In this document: positions 5,351 through 11,496 of the stretch, piece by piece
How positions within the stretch are numbered: the first letter of the stretch is position 1
How the letters are laid out: each line of letters begins with the position of its first letter
DNA from: Dehalococcoidia bacterium UBA2777
Lineage (GTDB): Bacteria; Chloroflexota; Dehalococcoidia; UBA2247; UBA2777
DNA length: 11,496 bases
Direction of reading: 5' to 3'
NCBI GenBank assembly: GCA_002352365.1
Contig: DEIJ01000061.1
Location: forward strand, 1 to 11,496
Position numbers and translations under genes: made by a program
The notes under the pieces: model-generated
Databases searched by the model: none
Seen by the model: the letters and a program-made list of their open reading frames with translations, nothing else
Told to the model about the DNA's origin: nothing

Positions 5351-7270
5351 ATGAACAAAGACAACTTCTCCTCGGAAAGAGATGATTATACAGCTCAAGA
5401 CATCCAAGTCTTGAAGGGACTGGAAGCAGTGCGTCGCCGCCCTGGCATGTATATTGGGAGTACTGATCAGCGAGGGCTTCATCATCTCATCCTGGAGATC
5501 GTTTACAACAGTGTTGACGAAGCAATAGCCGGCTACTGCGATCGGATTGAGGTTACTATCTGCCGCGATAGTAAGGTCAGAGTGACCGATAATGGGCGAG
5601 GTATTCCTATCGAGACCCACCCCACTACCGGGGTGTCAACACTGGAAACAGTGATGACCACACTCCACTCTGGGGCGAAATTCGGTGGAAAAAGTTATGT
5701 AGTTTCCAGTGGGCTACATGGTGTAGGGGCCGCAGTAGTAAATGCCCTCTCCTCATACCTTCAGGTTGAAGTCAGACGTGAGGACAAGATTTTCTCTCAG
5801 GAATATCGCTATGGTGTCCCCCAGGATGAGGTAAAGGTTAAAGGAGAAGCTGCTGGTAGCGGGATCACCACCACTTTCCTTCCGGATAGAAACATTTTTG
5901 GTAACCTGAACTACGATTTCGATTATCTGACGCAGCGACTCAGAGAGCTGGCCTATTTAGTGCCCGGGTTGGCAATACATATTGAAGATGAATGGGAAGG
6001 GCGGGAATTAAATTTCTATTTTGAGGGAGGCATAACGAGCTTTGTTCGCTATCTTAATAGGAACAAAGCTGTTCTCTACCCCAGACCTATCTATATATCC
6101 CAGGAAGTAAATGGGACAGCAGTGGAGGTGGCGCTGCAATATAATCAAAGCTTTAGTGAACTCACCCTCAGCTTTGCCAATTGTATTGATACTGCCGATG
6201 GGGGGAGTCACCTTACTGGTTTTCGTTCCGCATTAACCCGCATCCTCAATGATTATGCTCGCAAGATGAAGCTGATTAAAGATGAGGGTGCAAACCTTGT
6301 CGGGGAGGATGTGCGAGAGGGATTAGCTGCTATCGTTAGTGTCCAACTTGCCGAGCCTCAGTTTGAGGGGCAGGTCAAGGCTAGATTAGGCAACCCTGAA
6401 GTGAAAAGTCAAGTGGAGTCGGTGGTAGCTGAAGGACTAGGAGACTACCTTGAACAGCATCCCGACGAGGCTAGGAAAATTTTGACCAAATGCTTGGCCT
6501 CCGCCCAGGCCCGGGAGGCAGCACGTAAAGCCAGAGAGCTGATCCAAAAGTCTCGGACCTCGAGTGTCGCTGTCTTGCCGGGAAAATTAGCTGCTTGTGC
6601 CGAGAGGGAACCTTCTCACTGTGAACTCTACTTGGTGGAGGGAGATTCGGCTGGCGGCTCCGCCAAGCAGGGGCGGGATCGGGGTTTCCAAGCAATATTA
6701 CCCCTTAAGGGGAAAATTCTCAATGTAGAGAAGGCTTCCCCGGATAAGATGCTAGCCCATGAAGAAATCCGCACCTTAATCGCCGCCTTGGAAACGAGCA
6801 TAAACGAGCATTTTGATCTCTCCAAGCTTCGCTACCATCGGGTAATTATCATGACTGATGCTGATGTTGACGGCTCTCATATCCGCACCTTATTGCTCAC
6901 CTTCTTCTTCCGCTATATGAGGCAGTTGATCGAGAACGGGCACCTGTTTATTGCTCAACCCCCTCTTTATCGTCTCCAGGCAGGTAAAGAACAACATTGG
7001 GTCTATACCGAGAAGGAGAAGGAAGATTGGTTAAAAAAGCTCTCGGGCAAGAAAGTGGAGACTCAGCGATATAAGGGACTAGGGGAAATGAGTCCGGAAC
7101 AGCTTTGGCAAACCACCATGAACCCCGAGACAAGAACAATATTGCAAGTAGAAATAGAGGATGCGGTCAAAGCAGATCAAATGTTCTGCATCCTGATGGG
7201 CAATGATGTTGCCCCACGCAAAGCTTTTCTCCAAGCCCATGCCAAGAGTGCGAAAAACCTGGATATTTAG
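5351..7270 (+). CDS. gyrB: DNA gyrase subunit B
   Basis: 639 residues, the usual length of the short GyrB form without the Gram-negative insertion. It is the ATPase subunit of the type II topoisomerase that introduces negative supercoils together with GyrA. The GHKL ATPase domain has RRRPGMYIGS (28-37), Glu49 and Asn53 in EIVYNSVDEA, DNGRGIP (80-86) and GLHGVGAAVVNALS (121-134). The TOPRIM domain has EGDSAGG (430-436) and the metal-binding DADVDG (503-508). QRYKGLGEM (572-580) and the C-terminal KNLDI complete the family. The residue before Asn53 is Tyr52, where E. coli-type enzymes have Asp. The ATG has almost no Shine-Dalgarno and follows the hydrolase stop by 5 nt, which suggests translational coupling. 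ParE is the alternative, but the ending and overall sequence favour GyrB. gyrA is not in the window. Confidence 0.95.
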   Translation: MNKDNFSSERDDYTAQDIQVLKGLEAVRRRPGMYIGSTDQRGLHHLILEIVYNSVDEAIAGYCDRIEVTICRDSKVRVTDNGRGIPIETHPTTGVSTLETVMTTLHSGAKFGGKSYVVSSGLHGVGAAVVNALSSYLQVEVRREDKIFSQEYRYGVPQDEVKVKGEAAGSGITTTFLPDRNIFGNLNYDFDYLTQRLRELAYLVPGLAIHIEDEWEGRELNFYFEGGITSFVRYLNRNKAVLYPRPIYISQEVNGTAVEVALQYNQSFSELTLSFANCIDTADGGSHLTGFRSALTRILNDYARKMKLIKDEGANLVGEDVREGLAAIVSVQLAEPQFEGQVKARLGNPEVKSQVESVVAEGLGDYLEQHPDEARKILTKCLASAQAREAARKARELIQKSRTSSVAVLPGKLAACAEREPSHCELYLVEGDSAGGSAKQGRDRGFQAILPLKGKILNVEKASPDKMLAHEEIRTLIAALETSINEHFDLSKLRYHRVIIMTDADVDGSHIRTLLLTFFFRYMRQLIENGHLFIAQPPLYRLQAGKEQHWVYTEKEKEDWLKKLSGKKVETQRYKGLGEMSPEQLWQTTMNPETRTILQVEIEDAVKADQMFCILMGNDVAPRKAFLQAHAKSAKNLDI

Positions 7271-7275
7271 GCGCG

Positions 7276-7342
7276 GACCAAAGAGATGCACTTGGTCGAT
7301 AAAAGAGGCGATTGATTTTGGGAGGCAGTGGGCAATCAGTCG
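7276..7342 (+). repeat. two inverted repeats in the gyrB downstream gap
   Basis: GACCAA (7276-7281) pairs perfectly with TTGGTC (7292-7297) just after the gyrB stop. A second, longer inverted repeat, CGATTGATT (7309-7317) with AATCAGTCG (7334-7342), forms a 9-bp stem with one G-U pair. Neither is followed by a proper T-run on the plus strand, so they are at best weak or factor-assisted terminators, or regulatory structures in the leader of the next gene. The rest of the 135-nt gap holds only the GGGAGG ribosome site at 7393-7398. Confidence 0.4.
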
Positions 7343-7405
7343 GCGCGGAAAAGATTTTTGGGCAGCTTGATAAAAGGCGCAGGTTACTTATAGGGAGGCA
7401 ATCAA

Positions 7406-8464
7406 ATGGCAATCAAATTTGAAAAGGTGGTTCAGCAATCAAAACTATTAAGTCCGCTAAATAACTTTGAACTGGATACGCAAACCGTTGAATATAGGAT
7501 AGACCCTCTAACCAAGGAGACTACTTTTCTTAATGTAACCGCCGCTGAAAGAGGGGTAAGATTTCCTATATGGCTTGATGAGGCTTTGCTTAAGGAGGCA
7601 ATTGAGAAATCAAGACAGGGCTGTTTTCTTTGTACTGAGCAGGTCGATAAATCAGCGGCAAGATACGTGAGTGAAATTGTCCCTGAGGGGATACTTAGAG
7701 TAGGACAGGTATGCCTGTTTCCTAACATATTCGCCCTTGCCAAACACACCGCTGTCCTTACTATACCCGGCCTGCACTACTTGAGCATAGCTGAATACAC
7801 GCCAAGTCTGCTTAACGATTGTTTCACTGGTGCCTTAGAGTTTATCAAAAGAGTGCACAACATAGATCCTAGTGCTGAATACGCAGTTATTGGCTGTAAT
7901 TATCTTTTCCCCGCCGGTTCGTCTAGTGTCCACTCCCACTTCCATATCTTTGTGGATTCGATTCCTTTTGGCTATGTGAAAAGGCTGCTAGACGAAAGCA
8001 GGCTCTACCTTGATAAAAATGGGGCAAATTACTGGCCAGAGCTGATAGAAGCTGAGAAGGTGGAAAAGGAAAGGTATATTGGCAGCATTGGAAACACGGA
8101 GTGGCTGGTTCCATTTGCCCCCACTGGTGACTACGAGGTCCATGCTGTGGTAAGAGAAAAGTCAAGTTTTATTAGCTTTGCTCAAGAAGATGTAGCTGCT
8201 TTGGCAGAAGGGCTGGCCAAGGTTTTACAATACTATAGCAGCCAAAACCTATTTAGCTTTAATATGATGTTATACTCAGGGCCACTAGGTGATAAATCAG
8301 AATATTTTTGGTCTGGGTTGAAAGTTGCTTCTCGAGCCTATCTACCTCCATATTACACCAGTGATGTTACCTGGAGGCAACGGCTTATGCAGCGATATGA
8401 GCTTTGGATTGATTCACCAGAAAAGGTAGCTGTGGCATTAAGAGCAGCGTTCCGAATTACCTAG
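7406..8464 (+). CDS. GalT/HIT-superfamily nucleotidyltransferase-like protein
   Basis: 352 residues resembling galactose-1-phosphate uridylyltransferase and related HIT-superfamily enzymes, which transfer a nucleotidyl group via a histidine intermediate. CFLC (73-76) matches the zinc-binding CxxC of GalT. CNYLFPAGSSSVHSHFH (164-180) matches the N-G-x-S-x-HPHxQ active site, but reads H176-S-H178-F-H180, the HxHxH form of HIT proteins, not HPHxQ. His178 is the likely nucleophile. A second GalT-like half follows at about 230-310 (WLVPFAPTGDYEVHAVV). ATG 7406 has GGGAGG 7 nt upstream. The substrate cannot be assigned and galactose is not implied, because no other sugar-metabolism gene is nearby. 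Its end overlaps the convergent rluD gene by 27 nt. I treat it as a GalT-like protein of unknown specificity. Confidence 0.72.
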   Translation: MAIKFEKVVQQSKLLSPLNNFELDTQTVEYRIDPLTKETTFLNVTAAERGVRFPIWLDEALLKEAIEKSRQGCFLCTEQVDKSAARYVSEIVPEGILRVGQVCLFPNIFALAKHTAVLTIPGLHYLSIAEYTPSLLNDCFTGALEFIKRVHNIDPSAEYAVIGCNYLFPAGSSSVHSHFHIFVDSIPFGYVKRLLDESRLYLDKNGANYWPELIEAEKVEKERYIGSIGNTEWLVPFAPTGDYEVHAVVREKSSFISFAQEDVAALAEGLAKVLQYYSSQNLFSFNMMLYSGPLGDKSEYFWSGLKVASRAYLPPYYTSDVTWRQRLMQRYELWIDSPEKVAVALRAAFRIT

Positions 8465-9373
8465 CTGCTCTAAAACCCGCTTTAACTGGGGGGGTAATTC
8501 TGAGCTGAATTCTACATATTTCCCCGTGCTCGGCAGTCTGAATCCCAAATGGTTGGCGTGGATAAATTGGCGCTCTACAAGGGGTGATTTTGCCCCATAG
8601 GTTGTGTCTCCAACTACTGGGTGGCCGATAGCTGAGAAGTGAACCCGGATTTGGTGGGTGCGCCCTGTCTCCAAAGTCACCTCCAACAGAGTATAGCCAG
8701 CCAGGCGTTCGACCACACGGTACAAAGTGCGTGCCTTCTTGCCCTGAGCAGCGATGGCCAGCCGTTTCCGATAGCGTTGGTCACGTCCGATAGGAGCTTC
8801 GATGACACCTCGCTCCGGGGCAGGGTATCCTTTTACCAGTACCAGGTATCGCTTCACCATAGAGTGACTCTTTATCTGCTCAGCGAGAGCCCTTTGTATT
8901 GTGCTGTTCTTAGCAACAACCATTAGCCCTGAGGTATCTTTATCCAGGCGATGCACTATACCAGGCCGGACAGATCCATCGGAGGATAAATCAGGGCAGC
9001 GGGCCAGTAGCGCATTAACTAAGGTGTGGTGGGAATGGCCGGGGGCAGGATGAACCACAAGTCCGGCACTCTTTTCGATGACTAATAGCTCGCTATCCTC
9101 ATAAATGATGGATAGGGGGATGTCTTCTGGAGTAAGGCTAGGAGAAGGGGGCAAGTTAATTCTGATTCTATCTCCGCTTTTAACTCTATAGTTTGCTTTG
9201 GCAGCAGCATTGTTTACCGTGATATAGCCGGCATCAAGCAACTTTTTAATCTGGGAGCGGGAGATTTCCTTATATTCATGGCAGAGGTATCTATCGAGCC
9301 GAAGCCCACCTTCATTTGTTACTGTTAAGGTTTGGTGGTCACCATCAGCGTTATGATCAGTTAGGGTTAACAT
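8438..9373 (-). CDS. rluD: RluD/RluA-family 23S rRNA pseudouridine synthase
   Basis: 311 residues. An N-terminal S4 RNA-binding domain (about 24-75, with RLDRYLCHEYKEISRSQIKKL) precedes the catalytic pseudouridine synthase domain. The active-site motif is HRLDKDTSG (141-149), with Asp144 the predicted nucleophile. GRTHQIRVHF (237-246) and PVVGDTTYG (252-260) are further family motifs. Proteins with this architecture usually isomerise uridines in helix 69 of 23S rRNA (RluD), but RluA-family specificity cannot be fixed from sequence alone. The ATG overlaps the end of lspA by 17 nt and has only a weak purine-rich site, so it is probably translated by coupling. Its 3' end overlaps the convergent GalT-like gene by 27 nt. 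It is the last gene of the traR-lspA-rluD operon. Confidence 0.92.
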   Translation of the reverse strand: MLTLTDHNADGDHQTLTVTNEGGLRLDRYLCHEYKEISRSQIKKLLDAGYITVNNAAAKANYRVKSGDRIRINLPPSPSLTPEDIPLSIIYEDSELLVIEKSAGLVVHPAPGHSHHTLVNALLARCPDLSSDGSVRPGIVHRLDKDTSGLMVVAKNSTIQRALAEQIKSHSMVKRYLVLVKGYPAPERGVIEAPIGRDQRYRKRLAIAAQGKKARTLYRVVERLAGYTLLEVTLETGRTHQIRVHFSAIGHPVVGDTTYGAKSPLVERQFIHANHLGFRLPSTGKYVEFSSELPPQLKRVLEQLGNSERCS

Positions 9374-9854
9374 ATTCTCTGCGACCCAGTAAGGAAATAG
9401 CGAAGAGGAAAACTCCCAAGACTATAGCACAATCGGCTAGGTTGAAAGCTGGCCAATGAAAATCCCCCCAGAGATTAAGATCAATGAAGTCGGTAACATA
9501 GCCAAAGCGGAGGCGATCTACCAAGTTGCCTACTGCACCACCAACAAGCAAGCCCAAAGCTATCTTGGGTAGTGGCTTATCAAACGCAGGGTATCGGTAA
9601 TAAAGAAGAAGTAGCCCAATTATTATCAGGACAGAAAAAACCACTGGCCATGGCTGGGGGGCAGGCAATCCAAAAACACCACCAGAATTAATAACATGGG
9701 TTAGCCGCAAAGTTCCCTCTTCGGGGAGTGATTGTCCCACAGACAAGCCATTTCTCACCCACAGCTTGCTGAGCTGATCTACGACTATTAGTATAGCAAT
9801 GGCTAAAAAGAGCTCCCCTTGCCGCTTATCTCGAATAGAACCTACCCTTGGCAT
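9357..9854 (-). CDS. lspA: lipoprotein signal peptidase (SPase II)
   Basis: 165 residues, the normal length for LspA, the membrane aspartyl protease that removes the signal peptide of lipidated prolipoproteins. There are four predicted membrane segments, about 14-32, 68-86, 95-112 and 138-156. Family motifs present are VDQLSK (25-30), NSGGVFG (56-62), GGAVGNLVDR (105-114), TDFID (121-125) and FNLAD (137-141). Asp122 and Asp141 are the expected catalytic pair. The usual NTGAAFG is slightly varied to NSGGVFG. The start lies inside the end of the upstream traR-like gene (29-nt overlap), and no later in-frame start precedes the first membrane segment, so the overlap is probably real and coupling is expected. 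Confidence 0.95.
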   Translation of the reverse strand: MPRVGSIRDKRQGELFLAIAILIVVDQLSKLWVRNGLSVGQSLPEEGTLRLTHVINSGGVFGLPAPQPWPVVFSVLIIIGLLLLYYRYPAFDKPLPKIALGLLVGGAVGNLVDRLRFGYVTDFIDLNLWGDFHWPAFNLADCAIVLGVFLFAISLLGRREYVNPN

Positions 9855-10206
9855 TTTTCGCCCGCAGTGACTTACATTTTAGACACATGCTTGCCTGAGG
9901 TAATACCTCTAGCCGAGCTGCCTCTATAGGCTGCCCGCAAACGTCACATAAGCCATAAGTTTCCTGCTCAAACTTATCTAAGGCATGGGTTATGTTACCG
10001 AGAAGCTCTTTTAATCGCTTCTCCAGAGCCAGTCGCTTCTCAAACTCAAAGGTTTCGCTTGCCCCTTCTTCTTTTTTACCAAAGGGGCTGCCTTCTCTCA
10101 ATTCCCCCACAGGGGGAGCACCAGCCACTAGCTGCCCCAGTTCCTTAATTAAGCGCTGCTGCTGCTCTTTCAACCGCTGCCGATTTTCCTCGTAAGTAAC
10201 TGCCAT
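9826..10206 (-). CDS. TraR/DksA-family C4 zinc-finger protein
   Basis: 126 residues. A charged N-terminal helical region (about 5-27 and 50-82, probable coiled coil) precedes a C4 zinc finger with C87/C90 and C108/C111 in the pattern YGxCxxCGxxIxxxRL-x5-P-x4-CxxC, the TraR/DksA signature. Family members insert a coiled coil into the RNA polymerase secondary channel, but many short homologues like this one are uncharacterised. I do not see the DxxDxA tip motif that DksA needs for its ppGpp-dependent function, so a classic DksA role is uncertain. AGGAG at 10215-10219 lies 8 nt before the ATG, the best ribosome site in this operon. It is first in the traR-lspA-rluD operon, overlapping lspA by 29 nt. 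Confidence 0.88.
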   Translation of the reverse strand: MAVTYEENRQRLKEQQQRLIKELGQLVAGAPPVGELREGSPFGKKEEGASETFEFEKRLALEKRLKELLGNITHALDKFEQETYGLCDVCGQPIEAARLEVLPQASMCLKCKSLRAKNAKGRFYSR

Positions 10207-10251
10207 TTTCCTTGCTCCTTAACCAATTGAATATCTGCCTAGTTTAGTGAC

Positions 10252-10280
10252 ATTGTAGCGGGCAACCTTGGTGAGATTAA
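10252..10280 (-). promoter_or_regulatory. weak candidate promoter for the traR-lspA-rluD operon
   Basis: Read on the minus strand, TACAAT (10252-10257) is a good -10 element 45 nt before the traR start codon. The hexamer 17 nt upstream, TTAATC (10275-10280), matches the -35 consensus at only 3 of 6 positions. Nothing better is visible between the tRNA terminator and the gene, so some promoter is expected here. Confidence 0.3.
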
Positions 10281-10337
10281 GAAGGATTTCTAATAGTCTA
10301 AGCCACCCCGGTGATTCAGATTAAATTTAACCAAACC

Positions 10338-10369
10338 CCCCAAAAATACCCAGAAAAGCCTTCAATTTC
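10338..10369 (-). repeat. left arm of a diverged inverted repeat flanking tRNA-Arg
   Basis: On the minus strand this reads GAAATTGAAGGC followed by a T/G-rich 20-mer ending TTTGGGG. It matches 10607-10639 on the plus strand at 29 of 32 aligned positions with one single-base gap. Part of this arm also forms the 3' side and U-tract of the tRNA terminator. Confidence 0.6.
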
Positions 10370-10402
10370 GGCGGGCAGAACATAGTCGCCAGGCTTCTTG
10401 GG
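10342..10402 (-). terminator. intrinsic terminator of tRNA-Arg
   Basis: Reading the minus strand 11 nt after the tRNA, CCCAAGAAGCCT pairs with AGGCTTTTCTGGG (one bulge, one G-U pair). An inner GGCG/CGCC helix lies within the loop, and TATTTTT follows immediately. This has the form of a rho-independent terminator and separates the tRNA from the traR operon downstream. Confidence 0.6.
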
Positions 10403-10412
10403 ATTTACTCTG

Positions 10413-10486
10413 CGTCCCTGGTGAGACTCGAACTCACGGCCCGCTGCTTAGAAGGCAGCTGCTCTATCCAACTGAGCTACAGGGAC
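10413..10486 (-). tRNA. tRNA-Arg, anticodon TCT
   Basis: The 74-nt minus-strand sequence folds into a full cloverleaf. The acceptor stem is GTCCCTG/CAGGGAC, the D stem GCTC/GAGC with loop AGTTGGATA, and the anticodon stem GCTGC/GCAGC with loop CTTCTAA. The variable loop has 5 nt, and the T stem GTGAG/CTCAC has loop TTCGAGT. Anticodon TCT reads AGA (and probably AGG) arginine codons. The discriminator base is G, and CCA is not encoded (CAG follows), so it must be added enzymatically. Confidence 0.97.
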
Positions 10487-10537
10487 AAATTTTAACGACT
10501 GTAAAAACCTCACCTGCCCCTGAGAAGGAAGGCCATA

Positions 10538-10589
10538 CCCCCTTAGCCCCCGGAAAGTATTTGATTTTATCGGCCCCCAAACCCCCCCC
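10538..10589 (-). other. clustered G-runs on the minus strand (G-quadruplex capable)
   Basis: The plus strand has C5 at 10538-10542, C5 at 10547-10551, C5 at 10574-10578 and C8 at 10582-10589, the last followed by T8. The minus strand therefore carries four runs of at least five G, with one long loop of 22 nt. It lies 50-105 nt upstream of the tRNA-Arg gene on the transcribed side. The 369-nt gap from 10487 to 10855 also holds the two repeat copies and the promoter listed separately, and I see no gene in it. Confidence 0.5.
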
Positions 10590-10606
10590 TTTTTTTTCCA
10601 CCCACT

Positions 10607-10639
10607 GAAATTGAAGGCCTTTTTTGAGTATATTTGGGG
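10607..10639 (+). repeat. right arm of a diverged inverted repeat flanking tRNA-Arg
   Basis: This begins GAAATTGAAGGC and ends TATTTGGGG. It matches the reverse complement of 10338-10369 with three mismatches and one extra C. Unlike the left arm, it has no obvious local pairing partner upstream, so it does not form an equivalent terminator. Confidence 0.6.
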
Positions 10640-10670
10640 ACCTCTATGAGATCTGCTGAAACTTAATACG

Positions 10671-10709
10671 CCCCAAGAAAACGCTCAACATTCCCTTGGG
10701 GTGGTTTAG
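10671..10709 (+). repeat. dispersed repeat copy B, CCCC/GGGG hairpin
   Basis: CCCCAAG (10671-10677) pairs perfectly with CTTGGGG (10695-10701) around a 17-nt loop, and the element ends TGGGGTGGTTTAG (10697-10709). It corresponds to copy A at 4465-4502, sharing the 13-nt end exactly and the CCCC arm, with partial similarity in the loop. Confidence 0.5.
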
Positions 10710-10780
10710 AGCTAGGATTTTTGCAGCTTCTCCAGTATATCACAAAGAAAGATAATCAGGCAACTACACCACAAAACATT

Positions 10781-10808
10781 TTGGAACCCCTACTTATTAT
10801 GGTAAAAT
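10781..10808 (+). promoter_or_regulatory. candidate promoter of the DUF39 gene
   Basis: TTGGAA (10781-10786, 4 of 6 to the -35) and TAAAAT (10803-10808, 5 of 6) are separated by 16 nt. TGG directly before the -10 gives an extended -10 (TGn). The leader to the GTG at 10856 would be about 40 nt, too short for a SAM or other sulfur-metabolism riboswitch. Confidence 0.5.
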
Positions 10809-10855
10809 GGGCTAATGAACCTAGGTGAGAGAGGTTTCTAAAAATAGGGGGAAAG

Positions 10856-11496
10856 GTGACAAAAACAATTGCTGAAATCAATGAAAAGATTCGTCGTGGC
10901 CAGGCGGTAGTGGTAACCGCCGAAGAAGTGATCGAAATCGCTGATAGGGAAGGAGTAGACAAAGCAGCTCGCCATATAGATGTGGTGACTACCGGCACCT
11001 TCGGCCCGATGTGCTCCTCCGGCGCTTATCTTAATTTAGGCCACTCCAAGCCACGAATAAAAATCGGCGGAGGTAAGGCTTATCTCAATGATGTCCCTGT
11101 CTACACCGGGATCGCTGCCGTAGATGTCTATATTGGTGTCACCGCTCTCCCCGATGACGATCCTCGAAACAGAATACCCCCGGGGCACTTCAACTATGGT
11201 GGGGGACATGTAATAGAGGAGTTAGTAGCTGGTAAGGATATTAAGCTGAGAGTACAAGCCTACGGAACGGATTGCTACCCAAGACGGGAGCTGGAAACCT
11301 GGATTAACCTAGCTGATATCAATGAGGCGGTGTTATTTAATATCAGAAATGCTTACCAAAATTACGATGTGGGGGTGAATCTCTCCGATCGGGCCCTTTA
11401 TACTTATATGGGAGTGTTAAAGCCAAACTTGGGAAATGCCAACTACTCCACTTCGGGGCAACTCTCCCCCCTACTTAACGACCCTTACTATAAGAC
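10856..11496 (+). CDS. homocysteine biosynthesis protein (DUF39/HcyBio), N-terminal part
   Basis: Open from GTG 10856 to the window edge, giving 213 residues with no stop. The sequence matches the DUF39 (HcyBio) family: TTGTFGPMCSSGAYLN (45-60), a GGGKAYLNDVPVYTGIAAVDVYIG-type stretch (71-94), PPGHFNYGGGHVIEEL (108-123) and TDCYPRRELETW (138-149). In methanogens this family makes homocysteine from aspartate semialdehyde and reduced sulfur. Conserved cysteines are important there, and Cys53 and Cys140 are the candidates here. The C-terminal part, which in some members carries CBS or ferredoxin-like domains, is outside the window. The Shine-Dalgarno AGGGGG (10846-10851) supports the GTG start. 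It has its own promoter and no plus-strand gene close upstream. Confidence 0.9.
   Translation, partial: MTKTIAEINEKIRRGQAVVVTAEEVIEIADREGVDKAARHIDVVTTGTFGPMCSSGAYLNLGHSKPRIKIGGGKAYLNDVPVYTGIAAVDVYIGVTALPDDDPRNRIPPGHFNYGGGHVIEELVAGKDIKLRVQAYGTDCYPRRELETWINLADINEAVLFNIRNAYQNYDVGVNLSDRALYTYMGVLKPNLGNANYSTSGQLSPLLNDPYYK

Noticed and set aside
7276..7297. GACCAA/TTGGTC hairpin as the gyrB terminator
   Set aside because: The stem is only 6 bp with a 10-nt loop and is followed by GATAAAAG with no T-run. I list it only as an inverted repeat.
8639..8926. 95-residue plus-strand reading frame within rluD
   Set aside because: It is opposite a conserved catalytic domain and has no ribosome site.
10640..10855. 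SAM or T-box riboswitch ahead of the homocysteine biosynthesis gene
   Set aside because: The predicted leader is only about 40 nt, and no S-box core or T-box sequence is visible in the gap.
10756..10998. 80-residue minus-strand reading frame opposite the start of the DUF39 gene
   Set aside because: It is the antisense shadow of a clearly conserved family and has no ribosome site or recognisable motif.

Overview
This window looks like a piece of a bacterial chromosome with roughly balanced GC. The gene set suggests an anaerobic Chloroflexota lineage, probably Dehalococcoidia-like: an HspR-controlled dnaJ/clp cluster, a DUF39 homocysteine-biosynthesis protein, and a compact traR/dksA-lspA-rluD operon. 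That placement is inferred from gene content and remembered gene order, not from a search. No phage, transposase, CRISPR array or toxin-antitoxin system is visible. Most of the window is housekeeping DNA, and the unusual material is in the gaps between genes.

Layout. Positions 2-133 (+) hold the C-terminal end of a NUDIX (CoA-pyrophosphatase-like) hydrolase. A strong sigma70-type promoter (192-220) then drives a heat-shock cluster: dnaJ with a reduced zinc centre (245-1240), the MerR-family repressor hspR (1267-1590), a small four-cysteine protein of unknown function (1691-1900) and a ClpC-type unfoldase (1993-4431). A 245-nt structured gap carries a promoter candidate, a dispersed-repeat copy, a long hairpin and an orphan Shine-Dalgarno sequence. 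It leads to an alpha/beta hydrolase (4677-5345) packed 5 nt ahead of gyrB (5351-7270). After a 135-nt gap with two inverted repeats comes a GalT/HIT-like nucleotidyltransferase homologue (7406-8464).

The minus-strand genes converge on it. Read in their own direction they are a TraR/DksA zinc-finger protein (10206-9826), lipoprotein signal peptidase lspA (9854-9357) and an RluD-family pseudouridine synthase (9373-8438). All three overlap and look translationally coupled. Upstream of them, also on the minus strand, is tRNA-Arg(TCT) at 10413-10486 with its own intrinsic terminator. The 369-nt C-rich gap from 10487 to 10855 holds repeat copies, G-quadruplex-capable runs and the promoter for a DUF39 homocysteine-biosynthesis gene (10856 onward, +), which runs off the end.

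How the genes work together. DnaJ, HspR and ClpC form a coherent protein-quality-control module: substrate delivery, transcriptional control, and unfolding for ClpP. TraR/DksA-LspA-RluD joins a transcription-linked zinc protein, lipoprotein maturation and rRNA modification in one transcript. I did not find a clearly new multi-gene system. The points most worth following are the related CCCC/GGGG repeat copies in two intergenic gaps, the diverged inverted repeat around tRNA-Arg, the structured leader of the hydrolase-gyrB operon, the small Cys-rich protein in the heat-shock operon, and the uncharacterised GalT-like enzyme.
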